64,000 nucleotides of DNA, taken from contig NC_031000.1 of the NCBI RefSeq assembly GCF_000149955.1, positions 1-64,000 of the forward strand, read 5' to 3'. A program made the position numbers and the translations under genes. Source of the stretch: Fusarium oxysporum f. sp. lycopersici 4287. Lineage: Eukaryota > Ascomycota > Sordariomycetes > Hypocreales > Nectriaceae. Under the pieces are notes generated by a model. That model was not told the DNA's origin, made no database searches, and worked only from the letters and a program-made list of their open reading frames with translations. Shown here one piece after another: positions 45,940 through 57,460 of the stretch. Position 1 is the stretch's first letter; each line of letters starts with the position of its first letter.

Positions 45940-46900
45940 TTGTTCACTCCTCATCAGCACCAGTATGCAAGTTGAAAGAAAGAGCATGAGGTTGTTATCT
46001 TTCCAAGCGATTTGAGAGACCTAGGAAGGAGGGAAAGAGATAAATTGGTAAAGGAAATAAACACAAATATATCTAATACACTCACAAGGTTGTCCACTGT
46101 ATGGGATAGCTCTCACCTGATTATAGTGAAAGGCGGCGCCGGTGCCCGCCTTATCCCTCCTTTTGGCCTCCTTTGGCTCCTTGCTGATGCCGCAATTTGG
46201 GCGTGCTGTGCCTGTGGCCCTGTTGCCTGCCTCGCGAAGGGCACGGAAGAGATTTGGCGAGGAGAAGAGGTTATCTATGAAGACGTGATATGTCTGCTTT
46301 GGCAACATATTACATCAGTGAAAGACGACACTCTGTGTATTGCTGAGGGCCACGACGGCCTTGGGCTTTCCCTTCTTCCCCTGCGGCTTCGGCGGAGGCG
46401 GCTTAAACAACCACAGCAGTGTATAGTGATCCCTTCAAATGCTAAAGCCACTGCAGAAAGTGGTCGTGTTGCGCAATAATCCAGACTTTGAAGCCGACTG
46501 GTGTGTGAGGGTTGAGGTATTTCACCCGTAACCCTAGCAAGTCCAGGTTGTTTTTCCGTTGTAATACGCCAGCTACAGCACAGCTTCCCCCTTCCACGAT
46601 GATACCCTGCTCATACCGTACATGAACAGCCTTAATATTCATCGAAAGAATTCAGGCTCATTCAGTAGCAAGACTTTACGCCATAGTTAGGGGTACAGGC
46701 CGCAGAAATGAAGTTGCTGGAGCTTGAGGTTCTGTACGATGTGGACCGGAGAATTGTGCCAACCCAGAGATTCTGATGGCATATGACTATGGCCTGTTCG
46801 AGCGCACTCCTGGGTACACATTGGCAATGCTCCGCCGGAAATAATGGTAGGTCGCTATACAAACACGATGTCGCCCGCTAAGCGACTTATTCCAAGGCTC
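45940..46900 (-). pseudogene. piggyBac transposase fragment
   Basis: Minus-strand text includes TPVGFKVWIIAQHDHFLQWL, YHVFIDNLFSSPNLFRALRE (second catalytic Asp) and ATGTARPNCGISKEPKEAKR. After an intron (GTGAGT..TTCCTAG) at the family's conserved position come VSQIAWKDNN and LMLFLSTCIL. Sequence homology stops at about 45940 and the third catalytic Asp and cysteine-rich end are absent. The N-terminal side fades near 46900. Confidence 0.8.
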
Positions 46901-48957
46901 CAAAAAGCATTTCTTTTTTCAGCAATACTCCGGCGAGGCGGATGAGTGAGGGCAGAGGCAAATGCGGCTGTGGTTTCAGAGGCTCGCTGAGTTAGAATAT
47001 GTAGGTGTTGGGGTTCGGAGGGGGATCCGCCTCGTCCCGATGAAGGGACTGGTCGAAAGTTATCTCTTCGTACCGTCGATGTAGTATTCTGGCTTGCCGA
47101 TGATGCAGGTTCAATTGTCTATGACGGTGAGGCACGTCGTTCGATGCAAGTGATGTCCTGGGACAAGATTCACAAACAGGAGTGAATAGCCCGGTGATTT
47201 AAGGCTGATGGGAGTAAGGCATAGGCCGAAAAGAATATGGTAAGGGAATGGGGCTGGTTATTTCGGTGACTGAAATATAAAACTCCCAAAGCTCGCTGCC
47301 GTCTCCGCCATGAGAGACCCCGCTCTAGTCGGATCTGCAATCTGTCATCATTCTGATGCATACTATTTTGTGCTCTCTTCGCTTAATCGGATAGAGAACT
47401 GACCCACCTGCCCAAAGGGCACTCGGCTTCTCCTGGAATTTCCAGATAGCACCTTCATTTATACAGTAAAATTGAGCCATTGTCAGGCATTCAATTACAA
47501 GCTTGAAGCTACGGCCACCTTCGACTCGCAGAATGTGGGGAATTTCTGTATTTCGAGACCTATATTTCTCGCTGGTGTTGGCGTTTCGAGCTGGAAGAAA
47601 AAAAAAGACACGAAGTGCTGTGAGTTACAAATCTAACATCACACCTTACAGCATCCTTGCTGACCGACAAAGAATCATGCTTATGTGCACGTTGACTGCT
47701 ACGACAACTTGCTATTGTCTGATTCTGTAGGGTTCCTTTGTTCACGAATGCACCAATAGGCGGATGGGCGGTAACCAGAGCTTTAGGAATCCATCTCCTC
47801 TTACGAGCGGCCAGCCAGCGACGAATATCGCAAGGGATCCCTCCGCTTGTGAGGGAGTGATTTTCATTCCCTAAATGAATGTCTTTTCTTCTTCTTTTTT
47901 ATACAAAAAAAGCGAGAAAAGAAAGAAGAAGAAAATGGAAGAAAGGAAGGAAGACAAAAAGAAAAATAGTCGAAAACGACCAGGAGCATCAGTCCTCAAT
48001 GTTCAAGCCATGGTATGCATCAATGGCTTCATGTTGGAGGCCACTTATGAAGGAGACCATTTAAGAGTGTGATTCCTGGACAAGCGAATACGATATGGGA
48101 AGGCAGAATACCCTTGTTCAACCCGCTAGGCTAAAGACTTTCTTCAGTGGTAGCTACTCACTAGTAGCTGTTCCTTATGCACCGCTTGCTGGCTTAATGG
48201 CCTCCAAGCAGTCTGTCAATGGCTGAATTGTAGGATCCGACGTTTCGAACTGAACGTTGACGGCAAGTCTTCCCCGAGCCTTGCAATATGGCGCATAAAA
48301 GAAAATATACCTGTTCCCAGTGACCGGCAAATAAAGAACGGAACAGTTGAACGAAATCAAAATCAGTGCGTTTCCCTCGCAGAGTGTTTTAGTTGAAGAC
48401 AGGAATTCTTCTATGATGACTGGACGGAGGGGAATATGGCAGTGAGAGTTGTTGGGAATGCTAATATTTTCACCCTCTAGGAGAGAGTGTGTTCCTCATA
48501 TTTATGGCAGTTCCCCCTCACCCTAGCCTCATGCCCCCAACAGCCTGATGTGGTCGATTTTGGAATGAATGGGCTATAGACCGCGCAAGGATTCTCTTTC
48601 TCCCGGAACACATACGCGTCACTGAAGAATCATATGGCATTCAACCATGAATATCAGCTTAGAGCGTTTGAAGACATGATTCTCCCGGCCTCGTGACCGG
48701 GTTTCAGTAAGATTTAAATGTTACTTACTCTAACATGCGTCTAGAAGGATTTGAAACGGCCGCTATGCCCCTTGATTCAATGGCCTGACCAGCCAGTTCC
48801 AATATCACCCCTCACTATACGTGGATGGGGCTATCTATCAATATAACACCTCGAGGACTTCCAGTGGATGACATTGCTTGCGACCCATTTAGGAGGTTCC
48901 ATGACAGTGGCAGTCGCTAACACTTAATATCAGAAAGAAGGAAGCAGAGTTGCCGTC
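46901..48957. other. No gene recognised
   Basis: Only short open frames. The minus-strand frame 48175-48360 (YAPYCKARGRLAVNVQF) and the Lys-rich frames near 47880-48070 have no recognisable motifs. The latter are translated A-rich sequence. Confidence 0.45.
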
Positions 48958-49352
48958 TCAGAATCCTAATTCACCTGGATATACAAGTTTCTGAACGGAC
49001 CAAGGAGAAGCATAGGCCCTCTTCAAGTATGCTACACCCTCCTTACTAGCAGCCGCATTATTCTTCCGCACGTTCTTATTCATGGGTTTGATATATTCGC
49101 TGGATGGAGTCGAAGGGTGTGGCAGCAAATTATCAATAGGCATCCCAGCACCTGCGGTCTAGTACCATATTCGGGGTCAGCGGGGGAACGACACAATTGC
49201 GCCTGGGAAGACCATACCAGACAGAAATCGCATCGGGCACCAAACACCAGGACACTATTGCGGCACTTGGCAGAGCCCTGTTCGTGGTCAGTACTCTAGA
49301 CTTCAAACCAGGAATGGAAGCTTACATAGTAATTCGCGCAGGGGCTAGTCAT
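48958..49352 (-). pseudogene. Small two-exon gene, paralogue 1, with a nonsense codon
   Basis: I do not recognise the family. Exons 49352-49218 and 49158-48958, with a 59-nt intron (GTATGG donor, CTGAC branch, ACTAG acceptor). The text reads MTSPCANYYVSFHSWFEV and then TAG at 49296-49298. It continues in frame to ARCDFCL and, after the intron, GMPIDNLLPHPSTPSSEY and on to GELGF and a stop. Paralogue 2 has CAG where this copy has TAG, so this one is interrupted at residue 19. Conservation of the start, intron and stop between copies supports the minus-strand model. Confidence 0.65.
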
Positions 49353-49359
49353 CTTAGGC

Positions 49360-50739
49360 AAGATGCAGCAGATCAAAGATAGCTTAGTCGTATATCGATT
49401 CTCCAACGGAACGAAGAGGAAAGATATAAAAGGATCAGAAAGAATGAGATCAAGGATCCGCAGGGCCAGGGTATGAAACCTTCCTAGTACAGCCTTCAAC
49501 GCAGCACAGCCGGAAGGGGTAAAATACTATCTATAATTAATCAATAACCCAACAGCTAGAGCGAATGTCATTCCGATGGCAAAATCCGCCAGCTCGTGCC
49601 GTGGCGGGTTCGATTTTTGGCTGTATTAATTAAGCAATTCTTACATTCAATGGGCGGGTGGCCACTTACGCTAAACATGGATGTTACTGTAGTTCAAGAA
49701 TTGCCAAATTATTTTGCCTTATGGAGCCGGCTGCAGTGTAATGTTGTGTCTGCACGGTGGTAGGAAGCTTGTTCTGACCAACCAAGTCAAGATGCTGAAC
49801 CAATCTCAAACGTCCAGCTATTTGCTGTGATAGGCGCTGGTTTCAGAAAGTTCGCCATTGCCATGCCATGTCGTTGCAAAGCCGTATGCGTGACACCTTG
49901 CTGATCAAATCGTGCATGTGGAAAGCTCCCTGCATCCTGGCTCATGTTTGGTTAGCAACAGGTAGGAGGCTTGAGAGGGTCACATGCTAAATCCATGCAA
50001 ACTGCACAGCCGACGCTGTTTAACGCCTATTATGCAAGCCCCAAAGCCATTAGGGATGCGGCTAAGGGGCCACGGAGTTACATTTTTAAGAGTCCGAGTT
50101 AGTCGCAAACGGCACGCCCACGACATGGCACAGCTCTTTCTGAACTCTGATAAAGCCATCATGGAAGTTCTCAAAATAAAGGCGCTCCATGGGCAGGAAC
50201 TGCGAGGACTAGAGGTCGTTATAAGTGATGCATAATTTGATATGTGAGTAGCTCAAACATAATCCCAACTTCGTCTCTAGATAGTACGCTATTTTATATC
50301 ATAAGCTGGTATATAATAGCTGCTCGTAACAATGTAGCAGTATGATGTACGCTCGCTGACGTCAGAAAACAGATATAGTTAGCACTAACGATTACGCCAC
50401 GTTTCAAGATATCATCGAGGCGCTCGCTCTTCTTTAACGCTTACATTAATGGCTTACTGTGACCAGCCGACGCGCAAACTATGCGGTGCTGCTCAAAAAT
50501 CCAATCCAACAAATTATCAAGCAAATCAAAACAAATGTACGAATGACTCGTTGCGTATCGAGAATATCAAATGCTGTATTTGAAATTTAATTTGATATAT
50601 TTGTGACGAAGCAATATTGTGGGTGTCGAAGGTATCACTAAAAGGTTTAATTAACAACTCCTTACATAGGATCCACATCTTAGCCACCGGCAGATCGAAC
50701 CATCTTAGTCATACGGTCTCAACAATTTAACACGCACCA
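49360..50739. other. No gene recognised
   Basis: Contains an unrecognised plus-strand frame at 49984-50235 (ends LKIKALHGQELRGLEVVISD). Otherwise AT-leaning spacer. A GGTTCGA sequence near 49603 resembles a tRNA B box, but no tRNA fold surrounds it. Confidence 0.45.
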
Positions 50740-52150
50740 TAAGTGAGCGGCTCTCGGGGAGGTGGCCGTGCCTACCCGGAATCTGTCGTGGTTTTCACGA
50801 GGCTGATTAGGTTATTACAACCTCCACTTATAATCCCATTTTCTTGGCATGCAGGTTTTGAGAAAGTAGCCTTATCGACAGCTTATTCTTTAACAAGTGC
50901 GCAACAAACGTCCCAACCTGCCCGAAAGTGGCGGCGATGGCATCCTCTACGACAAATTCGCCCACTGCTTAAGACCCGGACGGATGGCTCAAACGCCGTC
51001 ATCGCCACTCAACGTCGCCAACACTGCCGCAACTACGGAAGCAGTCCACTCTGCGTGCCTCTTATCCCCTCAAGGATAGTAAGCGGACTGGAACGGCAGT
51101 TCATCCAATAGTTTTCCAATAACTTCCTAGACTTCTGGAGCCGCGAGCTCTCTAGTTCCAGATCTGCCTCCAAACCTACCCACAGCAGCGTCGCTGCCTC
51201 GCCTCCTGCTGCTTATGACCACTTAAGCCATCAGCGTCAACATCAACGACAATGACGAGAACAAAATACCGACCCCCTCATCTCCAGGGGCAACCGGTTA
51301 CTACCGCCCCCATTCCGTGAGGACCTTCGTGACTTCATCCTCCTGGAAGCCAGAGCTCCGGGCAGAACATAATAACTACGCAATCCGGACCCTCATCTTG
51401 TGAAAGCTCAGCACTGTTTTGGACTGGATTCGGTAGGTATTTCAACTTAACTCTGAATGGCTATCCAGACCACCGACCCTGACATCCGTGACTTCCTCGT
51501 AGAGAAGCAGGCGGAGTGGGCAGCAGACTCTAGGACCACCACGGTGGAGACTAACAAGAAGTGGTTTACCTATGCGGTCGCAGTCTTTCCCCGTGGACTA
51601 AACGACTTCCATGGCAATACGTTGGACAGCGGAAGTGTTGTGAACGATGAAATAGAAATCCAGACGGGGCTCAAGCCTGTTGACGTGCGCCCTTTGTAGC
51701 ATACCTCGGATACCCTCTTGATAAGACCCTGCTTGTCTCTTTCTTGAAGCCAACTAAGAAATACTGGTCTCTATTTGGCAACCACACGGCTACCCTTGTT
51801 GACAAAAGCCGATCGTCATAGGCAGTGTAAAACACATTGGGACTATCCCTCCTTCGGCGCCTTCCACAAGAGGCCTCCCTGCTGGCGTTGCGGCAAGACT
51901 GGCTACGCTCCGGATGATTGTATTGCCCCAGAACAATGTGTCAACTGCATCGGTCCTCACCGCGCCAGCCTTCACAAGTGCCCAGCTCGCCCAAAGTCCA
52001 TGGCGTCTTTCGCCGACTGGCCAAGGAACAAAGAGAGCATGACCGAACAGTAAGCGTTGAAACATGCTGTCAGCACAATCTAGAAACGCAACCAGAACTG
52101 CAACCACGCGCAGCTGAACTGCAGAGAGACAACACTGCGAACAGAACCGA
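50740..52150 (+). mobile_element. LINE remnant, ORF1 part only
   Basis: Same family as the LINE at 30267. Shared segments include TTTCTTGGCATGCAG with GCGCAACAAACGTC upstream. Decayed ORF1 pieces follow: WFTYAVAVFPRGLNDFHGNT, EIEIQTGLKPVDVRP and the knuckles CWRCGKTGYAPDDC and CVNCIGPHRASLHKC. Multiple stops and frameshifts occur. It stops near the 3' end of the Opy2-like gene; ORF2 is absent. Confidence 0.8.
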
Positions 52151-52176
52151 GCATCGATTTGTATGGACGATGGTAG

Positions 52177-52924
52177 TTAAATCGCCTGTTGATAATACCG
52201 AGATAGATTCGAATGGGCCGATCCTTGAAGGTCGCAAGGGAAGAAAAAGTGTTGGTCATTGTTCTCATGGCCTCGGTTGCCCTCCGTGTGATGCATGGGG
52301 GTCAGCGGGACGGAAGAAACAACAAGGTTTGATGACGTCAGAGCCGCTCGGTTGGTAACGCCGGGGATGTAGGCGATCTGTATAATATTGGAGGCTCGAG
52401 TAAGAATGGTGGGAGCCATAGAGTGAACGGTATGTGTCGATAAGAGAGAAGTTCTCCTCGAGGCGGCATCCATTTCGGAACCTTGCATAGGGTCCATGTC
52501 GAAGACATGGATAGATGTGGGACTCTGTGACCTCTTAGGCTTGATATAGAGCCTCCAAACTAAATATGTAGCGGCGAAAACTATTACAATGCTAGCGATG
52601 ATACCGCCAATGATGCCGCCAATGGTTAGGCCGCAGCCGCCTTTCTTTGATTCGGCCTCTGTATTCCTCCTGGAGGCAGATGTAGCATATTGGACACAGT
52701 AGAGGGGAACGGTATATCGGCAGCTCTTGCTGTCTGAGCACTCGGGACATTGAAGCCCAGTGCTATTGCCACAACTGATCGCGTCGTTTCCCTGAGGGAT
52801 TAACTCAAGTACTGTGGACAGTTGTCAGCGGCAGTCGATAGGCATGAGTACAAGGGGCTAATAGTCACTCACCACGACTTAACTCATCCCAGACTCTAGC
52901 ACTGATACATCGAGACACACCCAT
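52177..52924 (-). CDS. Opy2-like membrane anchor protein, altered C-terminus
   Basis: Exons 52924-52873 and 52811-52177, with a 61-nt intron (GTGAGT..CCACAG), 228 residues. After a short N-terminus, a Cys-rich extracellular part (DAISCGNSTGLQCPECSDSK, then SCRYTVPLYC) precedes a membrane helix rich in Gly, LTIGGIIGGIIASIVIVFAA. A cytoplasmic tail follows with MAPTILTRASNIIQIAYIPG and QHFFFPCDL. This matches fungal Opy2, the plasma-membrane anchor that recruits Ste50 in the HOG and filamentation pathways. It is shorter than the usual protein. The last residues (RYYQQAI) come from DNA adjoining the LINE remnant, so the C-terminus is probably truncated. It may be a pseudogene despite the open frame. 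Confidence 0.75.
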
Positions 52925-53814
52925 ATTAATGTCCCAACTGTGAGAGCTCGGTAAGAAATTGAGAGAATATCAGCGCTCGAGATTTGGCAAGTATCGATTG
53001 TTTGGGCTGATAATTCAAGCTTAAGTTGGGTAGGTTATCAGCACTGGCTTCGCAATGGCTAGATTTCGATATCGAATTGTGATAGAATCTGACAGTGGAG
53101 GAAGAAAAATGAATGATCGAATGGCTAATTGGAGAAATCTGGGGTGAGGAACAGCTATGGATAGAGCTGACTGGGGCTGGACTTTGGGTAGATTCTAAAT
53201 ACACCTTCTTCGCTGGAAAACTAATTGGTCCTGGGTTCGGGAGGAGTTAATAACTTTTCTGTAGGAACGAGCTGTAGGCGGCCTTTCACGGGTTCCTGAG
53301 CAACTCCTCCGGACTAAACATTTCAAATCACCTACTGGGCTGAGCACGGACCGTATGATAACAAAATTATGTGCCAACCTATCCGTGCACACATCCGTGT
53401 CCCAAGCCCACTCGTTTTTGGCATGCTGGAGTCTTACTTTTACCATAAGCGTAGATGCGGGCCCAGGAGAAACCCGTATAGAGCGGGAATTTCGGGTTGT
53501 GCAGGCGACTGCGTAGTATAACTAGGTGATGTTTGGACTGACAGTAGCTCATAATACGATTATGTTCATATGTGGCTCCAGGAGTGTACCGCTTCCCCAA
53601 AGTCGGGATGAATTAGTTAACGGCTTCCATAAATGATATGCCAAGCTGAGTATCGGGTGGTCAGGGCCTGAGATTAATGTAGCCAAGGCGGAAGCATAAG
53701 AGGGATCGAGAGTTGGGTGAAAATAAACGCTAATTTTATATATCTCTTTGTTAGAGTCGATGTATATATGATTACTACTTTCTTACCTGACTGCGTCTAC
53801 CTCATCCGAGTCTG
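52925..53814. other. Upstream flank of the Opy2-like gene
   Basis: A minus-strand leader-like region to about 53210, then spacer. No other gene is recognised. Confidence 0.4.
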
Positions 53815-54519
53815 TTATTCCACGAAGGTGCTTGGCGATTCTGCGTCATATGATCGCGTTTTCATACAATCTGGCTTGCCCAGGAGGCTGTCGTGAGGAT
53901 CTGGGATTCGATTGGGCAGGATAGGAGCTCCTGAAATTCTTCCCTTTTGCATCTTCAAGGAAATCCATAGATTGGATTGGATGAGTATTTCATTTTCAAG
54001 CCGTGTTTGCTGTCGAGTTATCAGATCAGGCTGTAGACCCTTTGCCTCAATCCATGGTGAGATAATCAGCACATCAGTGCTTCGGAAATATTGCTAAGAG
54101 GCTGCATATTGTTCGATATTGATGGACTGTCCTCTGCTGCTTCGAGCCGGGGCTCATGCATAAAAAAGGTTGCTTGTATCCTAGTAGCTCCTTCTGCGAC
54201 TGCTGATGGTGCAAGCGTGGTGTTGTATCTGACGTAGGGGTGCTGAAGTGAAATGAGGTCAATTTCCTAATCCTGGGCTGGAATATAGGCAGGCCGAATC
54301 GATGGAGGATATGCTCGATTAGGGACTTAAGTATGGTCACGGAGGAAGCTATTATCAAAATGGCCTCTTCCATTTGAAGCCAAAAGTATACCGGTATTAG
54401 AGTCCTGAACCTTTCTGGAGAAGCAAAGTCCAATATGCATACCTTGATGAGCCTCAAGATGATGGTTATAGCTGCAACCAGGCCAAGCGCCATCAAAACG
54501 GTGATAAGACAGTGTTCCA
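53815..54519 (-). pseudogene. Fungal rhodopsin-domain (SAT4-like) protein, C-terminal fragment
   Basis: An exon beginning at 54519 after a CGACAG acceptor reads two membrane segments, LMALGLVAAITIILRLIKV and FWLQMEEAILIIASSVTIL. The charged loop SPERFRTLIPVY lies between them. The pattern is that of the last two helices of the fungal rhodopsin-domain family (GPCR-like, seven helices). It ends at 54074; another frame at 53815-54072 (IISPWIEAKGLQPDLITRQQ) may be its tail after an intron or shift. The first five helices are not found upstream, where the piggyBac and flanking spacer begin. Family assignment is moderately sure. Confidence 0.5.
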
Positions 54520-54800
54520 CTGTCGATTAGTTAAGCTTCCAGATTAAGAACATTAGCATGATTGCTAAAGTTAAGTCATCAAATAAAGCAGCTCCTTGCA
54601 AGAGGAGTTAGCATCATGCAATAAGGGCCAATATCACGCGTGGTTGATAACTTACCTATAGTCACGCAGCCACATATCTAAATCTGCTGCGCACTTAAGC
54701 ACCGCGCATCTAGAACCTCTTCCCAGTGTGAATTAATTGGTCGACACTGGATGGGCTAGAAGATTTCAGTGCTGACAATGCAGGCAGCTTGAATACCAAT

Positions 54801-57020
54801 TATCCCTTGAGTTGTGTTGAGCCTCCCACCAGGTCACGGCAGGGGGTTACAGCCAATTAAAATGCATCAGTACAAAGGTACTTATTGCCCCCCCCTAATT
54901 TAGCCTATGATAGAAGTACCAGCAATCTCTCGAGTTACAAATCGCTACATCACACTGCTCACATCCTCAAATTGACTGGCGCCTTCTTTTATTATAGCTT
55001 ACCGGCGCCAAAGACCTCCTTGTACTTTTTGACCTTGGCTGCCCTAATTGAAGCCCCTTACAAGCAAGGCAGTCTGACTTTTTACCTCTTCGGATGTGTT
55101 TATGTTGTGATACAGGCGTAAATTCGTCCCCGGCTCGGAATGCCTGCCTTGATTGGCTCTGTAGATGGAAGACCTTGAAGACCGCGTTATAGAGGCATTC
55201 CCTCCACTTCTTCTGACTCATATAATGGCTCCAAACCGGCTGCCCATGTAGCTGTAAGAGGAAGCTATTTATAAGGACTACATCTAATAAGAAGGTCCAA
55301 GCAATAACCTGCCAAGCGCCCCGGCGGATAGGATGATCATAGCCAAGATATGACCTCCTTTGGTCGCCTCGGTCAACATGATTCATTTCGTCGTTGTAGG
55401 AAGCGGCGATAGTAGGGATCGATATGAGCTTGACCGGCTCGCCACTAAAAAAGCGCTGTATTGGCCGTGCCATTGGGGTCTTCGTTGACGGTCTCTTCCT
55501 CCAACGATCACACCTCTCATCGCCAGTGAAGACGGTTGAAAGGAGCAATACGAGGGCATTATCCTTCCAAGCGATCTGATTGACCTAGAGAAGAAGAAGA
55601 TAAGTTATTGGCTGAATTATCAGGAAGAATGTCGAGTCTTCCTACCTGATTATCGGCCGTTGGGATGACCTTGATCTCATTAAATTGGAACCCTGACTTC
55701 CCTGCCTTATCGGCCTTTTTGGCGTCTGCAAGACCTTTGTAGATGCCACAATTAGGCCTGGCTGTGCCGGTTGCACCGTGGCCGTGCTGACGAAGGGAGC
55801 GGAAGAGGTCTGGCGACGAGAAGAGGTTATCCACAAAGACGTGATATGTCGACTCCGGCAACAGGTTAATAAGGGCAATAACGACGCTTTGGATCGAGTT
55901 CAATGCCATGATCTTATCCCCAGCTTCTGTAATGACGTGGATAACTTCCTTGACCTCATCAACCTCGTTAGGAGCCCTCCGTTGGTTACTTCTTCCTTTT
56001 CCTTTCCTCCCCCCTCGTTGCGATGCCGGCTTCTTCCTCTCAATACCAACTGGGCCGTATTTTGCGCCAGGTTGGTGCCAAATCCACCTCATAAAGAGGC
56101 CTAGCTGGGCAGCTATCCAGACCTTGAGGCCTGTGTCGATAGGCTTGTTGGGGACGTATGTAACTTGCTTATTCCTTCCGGTATATCGGATCATACCCTC
56201 GTCTACGGCAAGATGTGAGCCCGGATCACAAAGCTCTGTTGTTGCAAGTTGAATATGTTGAGACCATAGCTCAACGCATTGGAAGATGATAGGAAAGTCG
56301 TCATCGTTAGAGAATTTAGTGTGGTCAAAGAGCCGGAGGTGACGATGAAGGAGTTGAAATCGGTCATAAGTCATGAACTTAATGATTGAGTGTTCAGGCC
56401 GCTGATCCTCTAGCTGAGGGGTCTTCCAATGGTCTTGGACTGTTATTTCGCTATGGACCCCTATATAAATAAGGATCCCAAGCCATACATATACCTCTGC
56501 GGCGGTAGTTGGCTTCCAGGTACGGAGGCGTGACCTTTCTGTTATTTCATGTTCTTGGCTATCAATAACGCCGCTCCGAAGTAGGCTATTAACCCAGTTA
56601 TTAGTATATTGAACCCAGTTATTAACTAAGGAAATAGGCACGAAGTGTTGGAAAAGTAATAGCGGGCTTTGGGGCAGCTTGTTAACGAGTAGCTCTCGTC
56701 GCGGCACCTCGAAGGGTTGAAAATCGAAGCCTCGGTCCTCGGCAGCTGGAAAAGCCGGTCTCCGGGTGCTATCACCCTCATGCTCTTGACGGCTATTCTC
56801 TTCGTTGATGAAGCTACTATCATCATATGCGTTAAGCGCCTCCGCTGATATCTCTGTAAGTATTGATTGGGAAGTCATCAATTAATTCGAAATGATTTGT
56901 AGGGTAATAAAGGCGAAATTAATTAATGACGTATTACTATGTTCCCCTCATGTACCTCATGACAAATGTGGGGATGTGGGGCTCGGTACGGCCGGGAGGC
57001 TCAACACAACTCAAGGGATA
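54801..57020 (-). mobile_element. piggyBac element with perfect 27-bp terminal inverted repeats
   Basis: Left terminus 54801-54827 begins TATCCCTTGAGTTGTGTTGA; the right terminus 56994-57020 is its exact reverse complement. 2220 bases. Four bases outside CCC are TTAT on the left and ATAT on the right, so the usual TTAA duplication is not intact. It carries a two-exon transposase and is inserted in a minus-strand reading frame (see 57021-57230). Confidence 0.9.
54967..56878 (-). CDS. piggyBac transposase
   Basis: Exons 56878-55646 and 55584-54967, with a 61-nt intron (GTAGGA..CTCTAG), 616 residues. The N-terminal region includes LPQSPLLLFQHFVPISLVNN. The RNase H-like core has the three Asp: AVDEGMIRYTGRNKQ, YHVFVDNLFSSPDLFRSL and NDEMNHVDRGDQRRSYLGYD. 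The C-terminal cysteine-rich domain starts DCLACKG. Its second half (GCEQCDVAICNSRDCWYFYH) is present in the DNA at about 54907-54970 but in another frame, after a stop at 54967. The enzyme has its catalytic core, but the zinc domain that recognises element ends is truncated by one apparent indel. Cut-and-paste transposition at TTAA-like targets is the family activity; whether this copy is active is doubtful. Confidence 0.9.
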
Positions 57021-57230
57021 TCGCTTGAGAAGCTTGTTTTCCTCATCGGCCGCAAACTCATAACTTCTTGCGTTGATATCGTGAATATTATTGAATACGA
57101 CATCTAGCTCCAAGTATTCATTTGAGGCAGTTACAGCGGCCACAGTCGCTGGCTCGATTGCATGCGATGGCGTGGGTACAGCTGTGGCTGTACAAGTCAG
57201 GAGGGAGGCAATGAGGTTCTTGCACGCCAC
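57021..57230 (-). pseudogene. Unrecognised gene interrupted by the piggyBac insertion
   Basis: A minus-strand frame reads CKNLIASLLTCTATAVPTPS and SNEYLELDVVFNNIHDINAR, then EENKLLKRY, where the piggyBac terminus begins. On the far side of the element the minus strand continues LVFKLPALSALKSSS, with a stop at 54710-54712, if one four-base target copy is removed. The frame is open upstream to about 57290 without an ATG, so an earlier exon is likely. I do not recognise the protein. Alternatively the frame is a chance opening; codon evidence is slight. Confidence 0.4.
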
Positions 57231-57460
57231 TGCTGAGTGTTTGCGTAGGTTTTCGAGTATTTCGATTCGTTCAACGGCAAGGCATGGTTTTATTTTTATT
57301 TTTTATAGTTGTGAAGATGCGAACGGTGAATTTGATTTTGATATGAAATGCGTGAAGATTAGGAATGGTAAGCAAGGAATCAAAGAAATGACTTAGGAAA
57401 AAAGGGATGAGGTATGAAAAGGAAGGCTTCACATCATCTGAACAAGGCAGGAGGCGGGTT

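Noticed and set aside
49197..49382. Plus-strand frame conserved with 59480-59728 (STLDFKPGMEAYIVIRAG)
   Set aside because: At first attractive, but the minus-strand model keeps start, intron signals and stop in both copies and explains the conservation better.
49560..49640. Possible tRNA from a GGTTCGA B-box-like sequence
   Set aside because: No matching A box, anticodon stem or acceptor stem.
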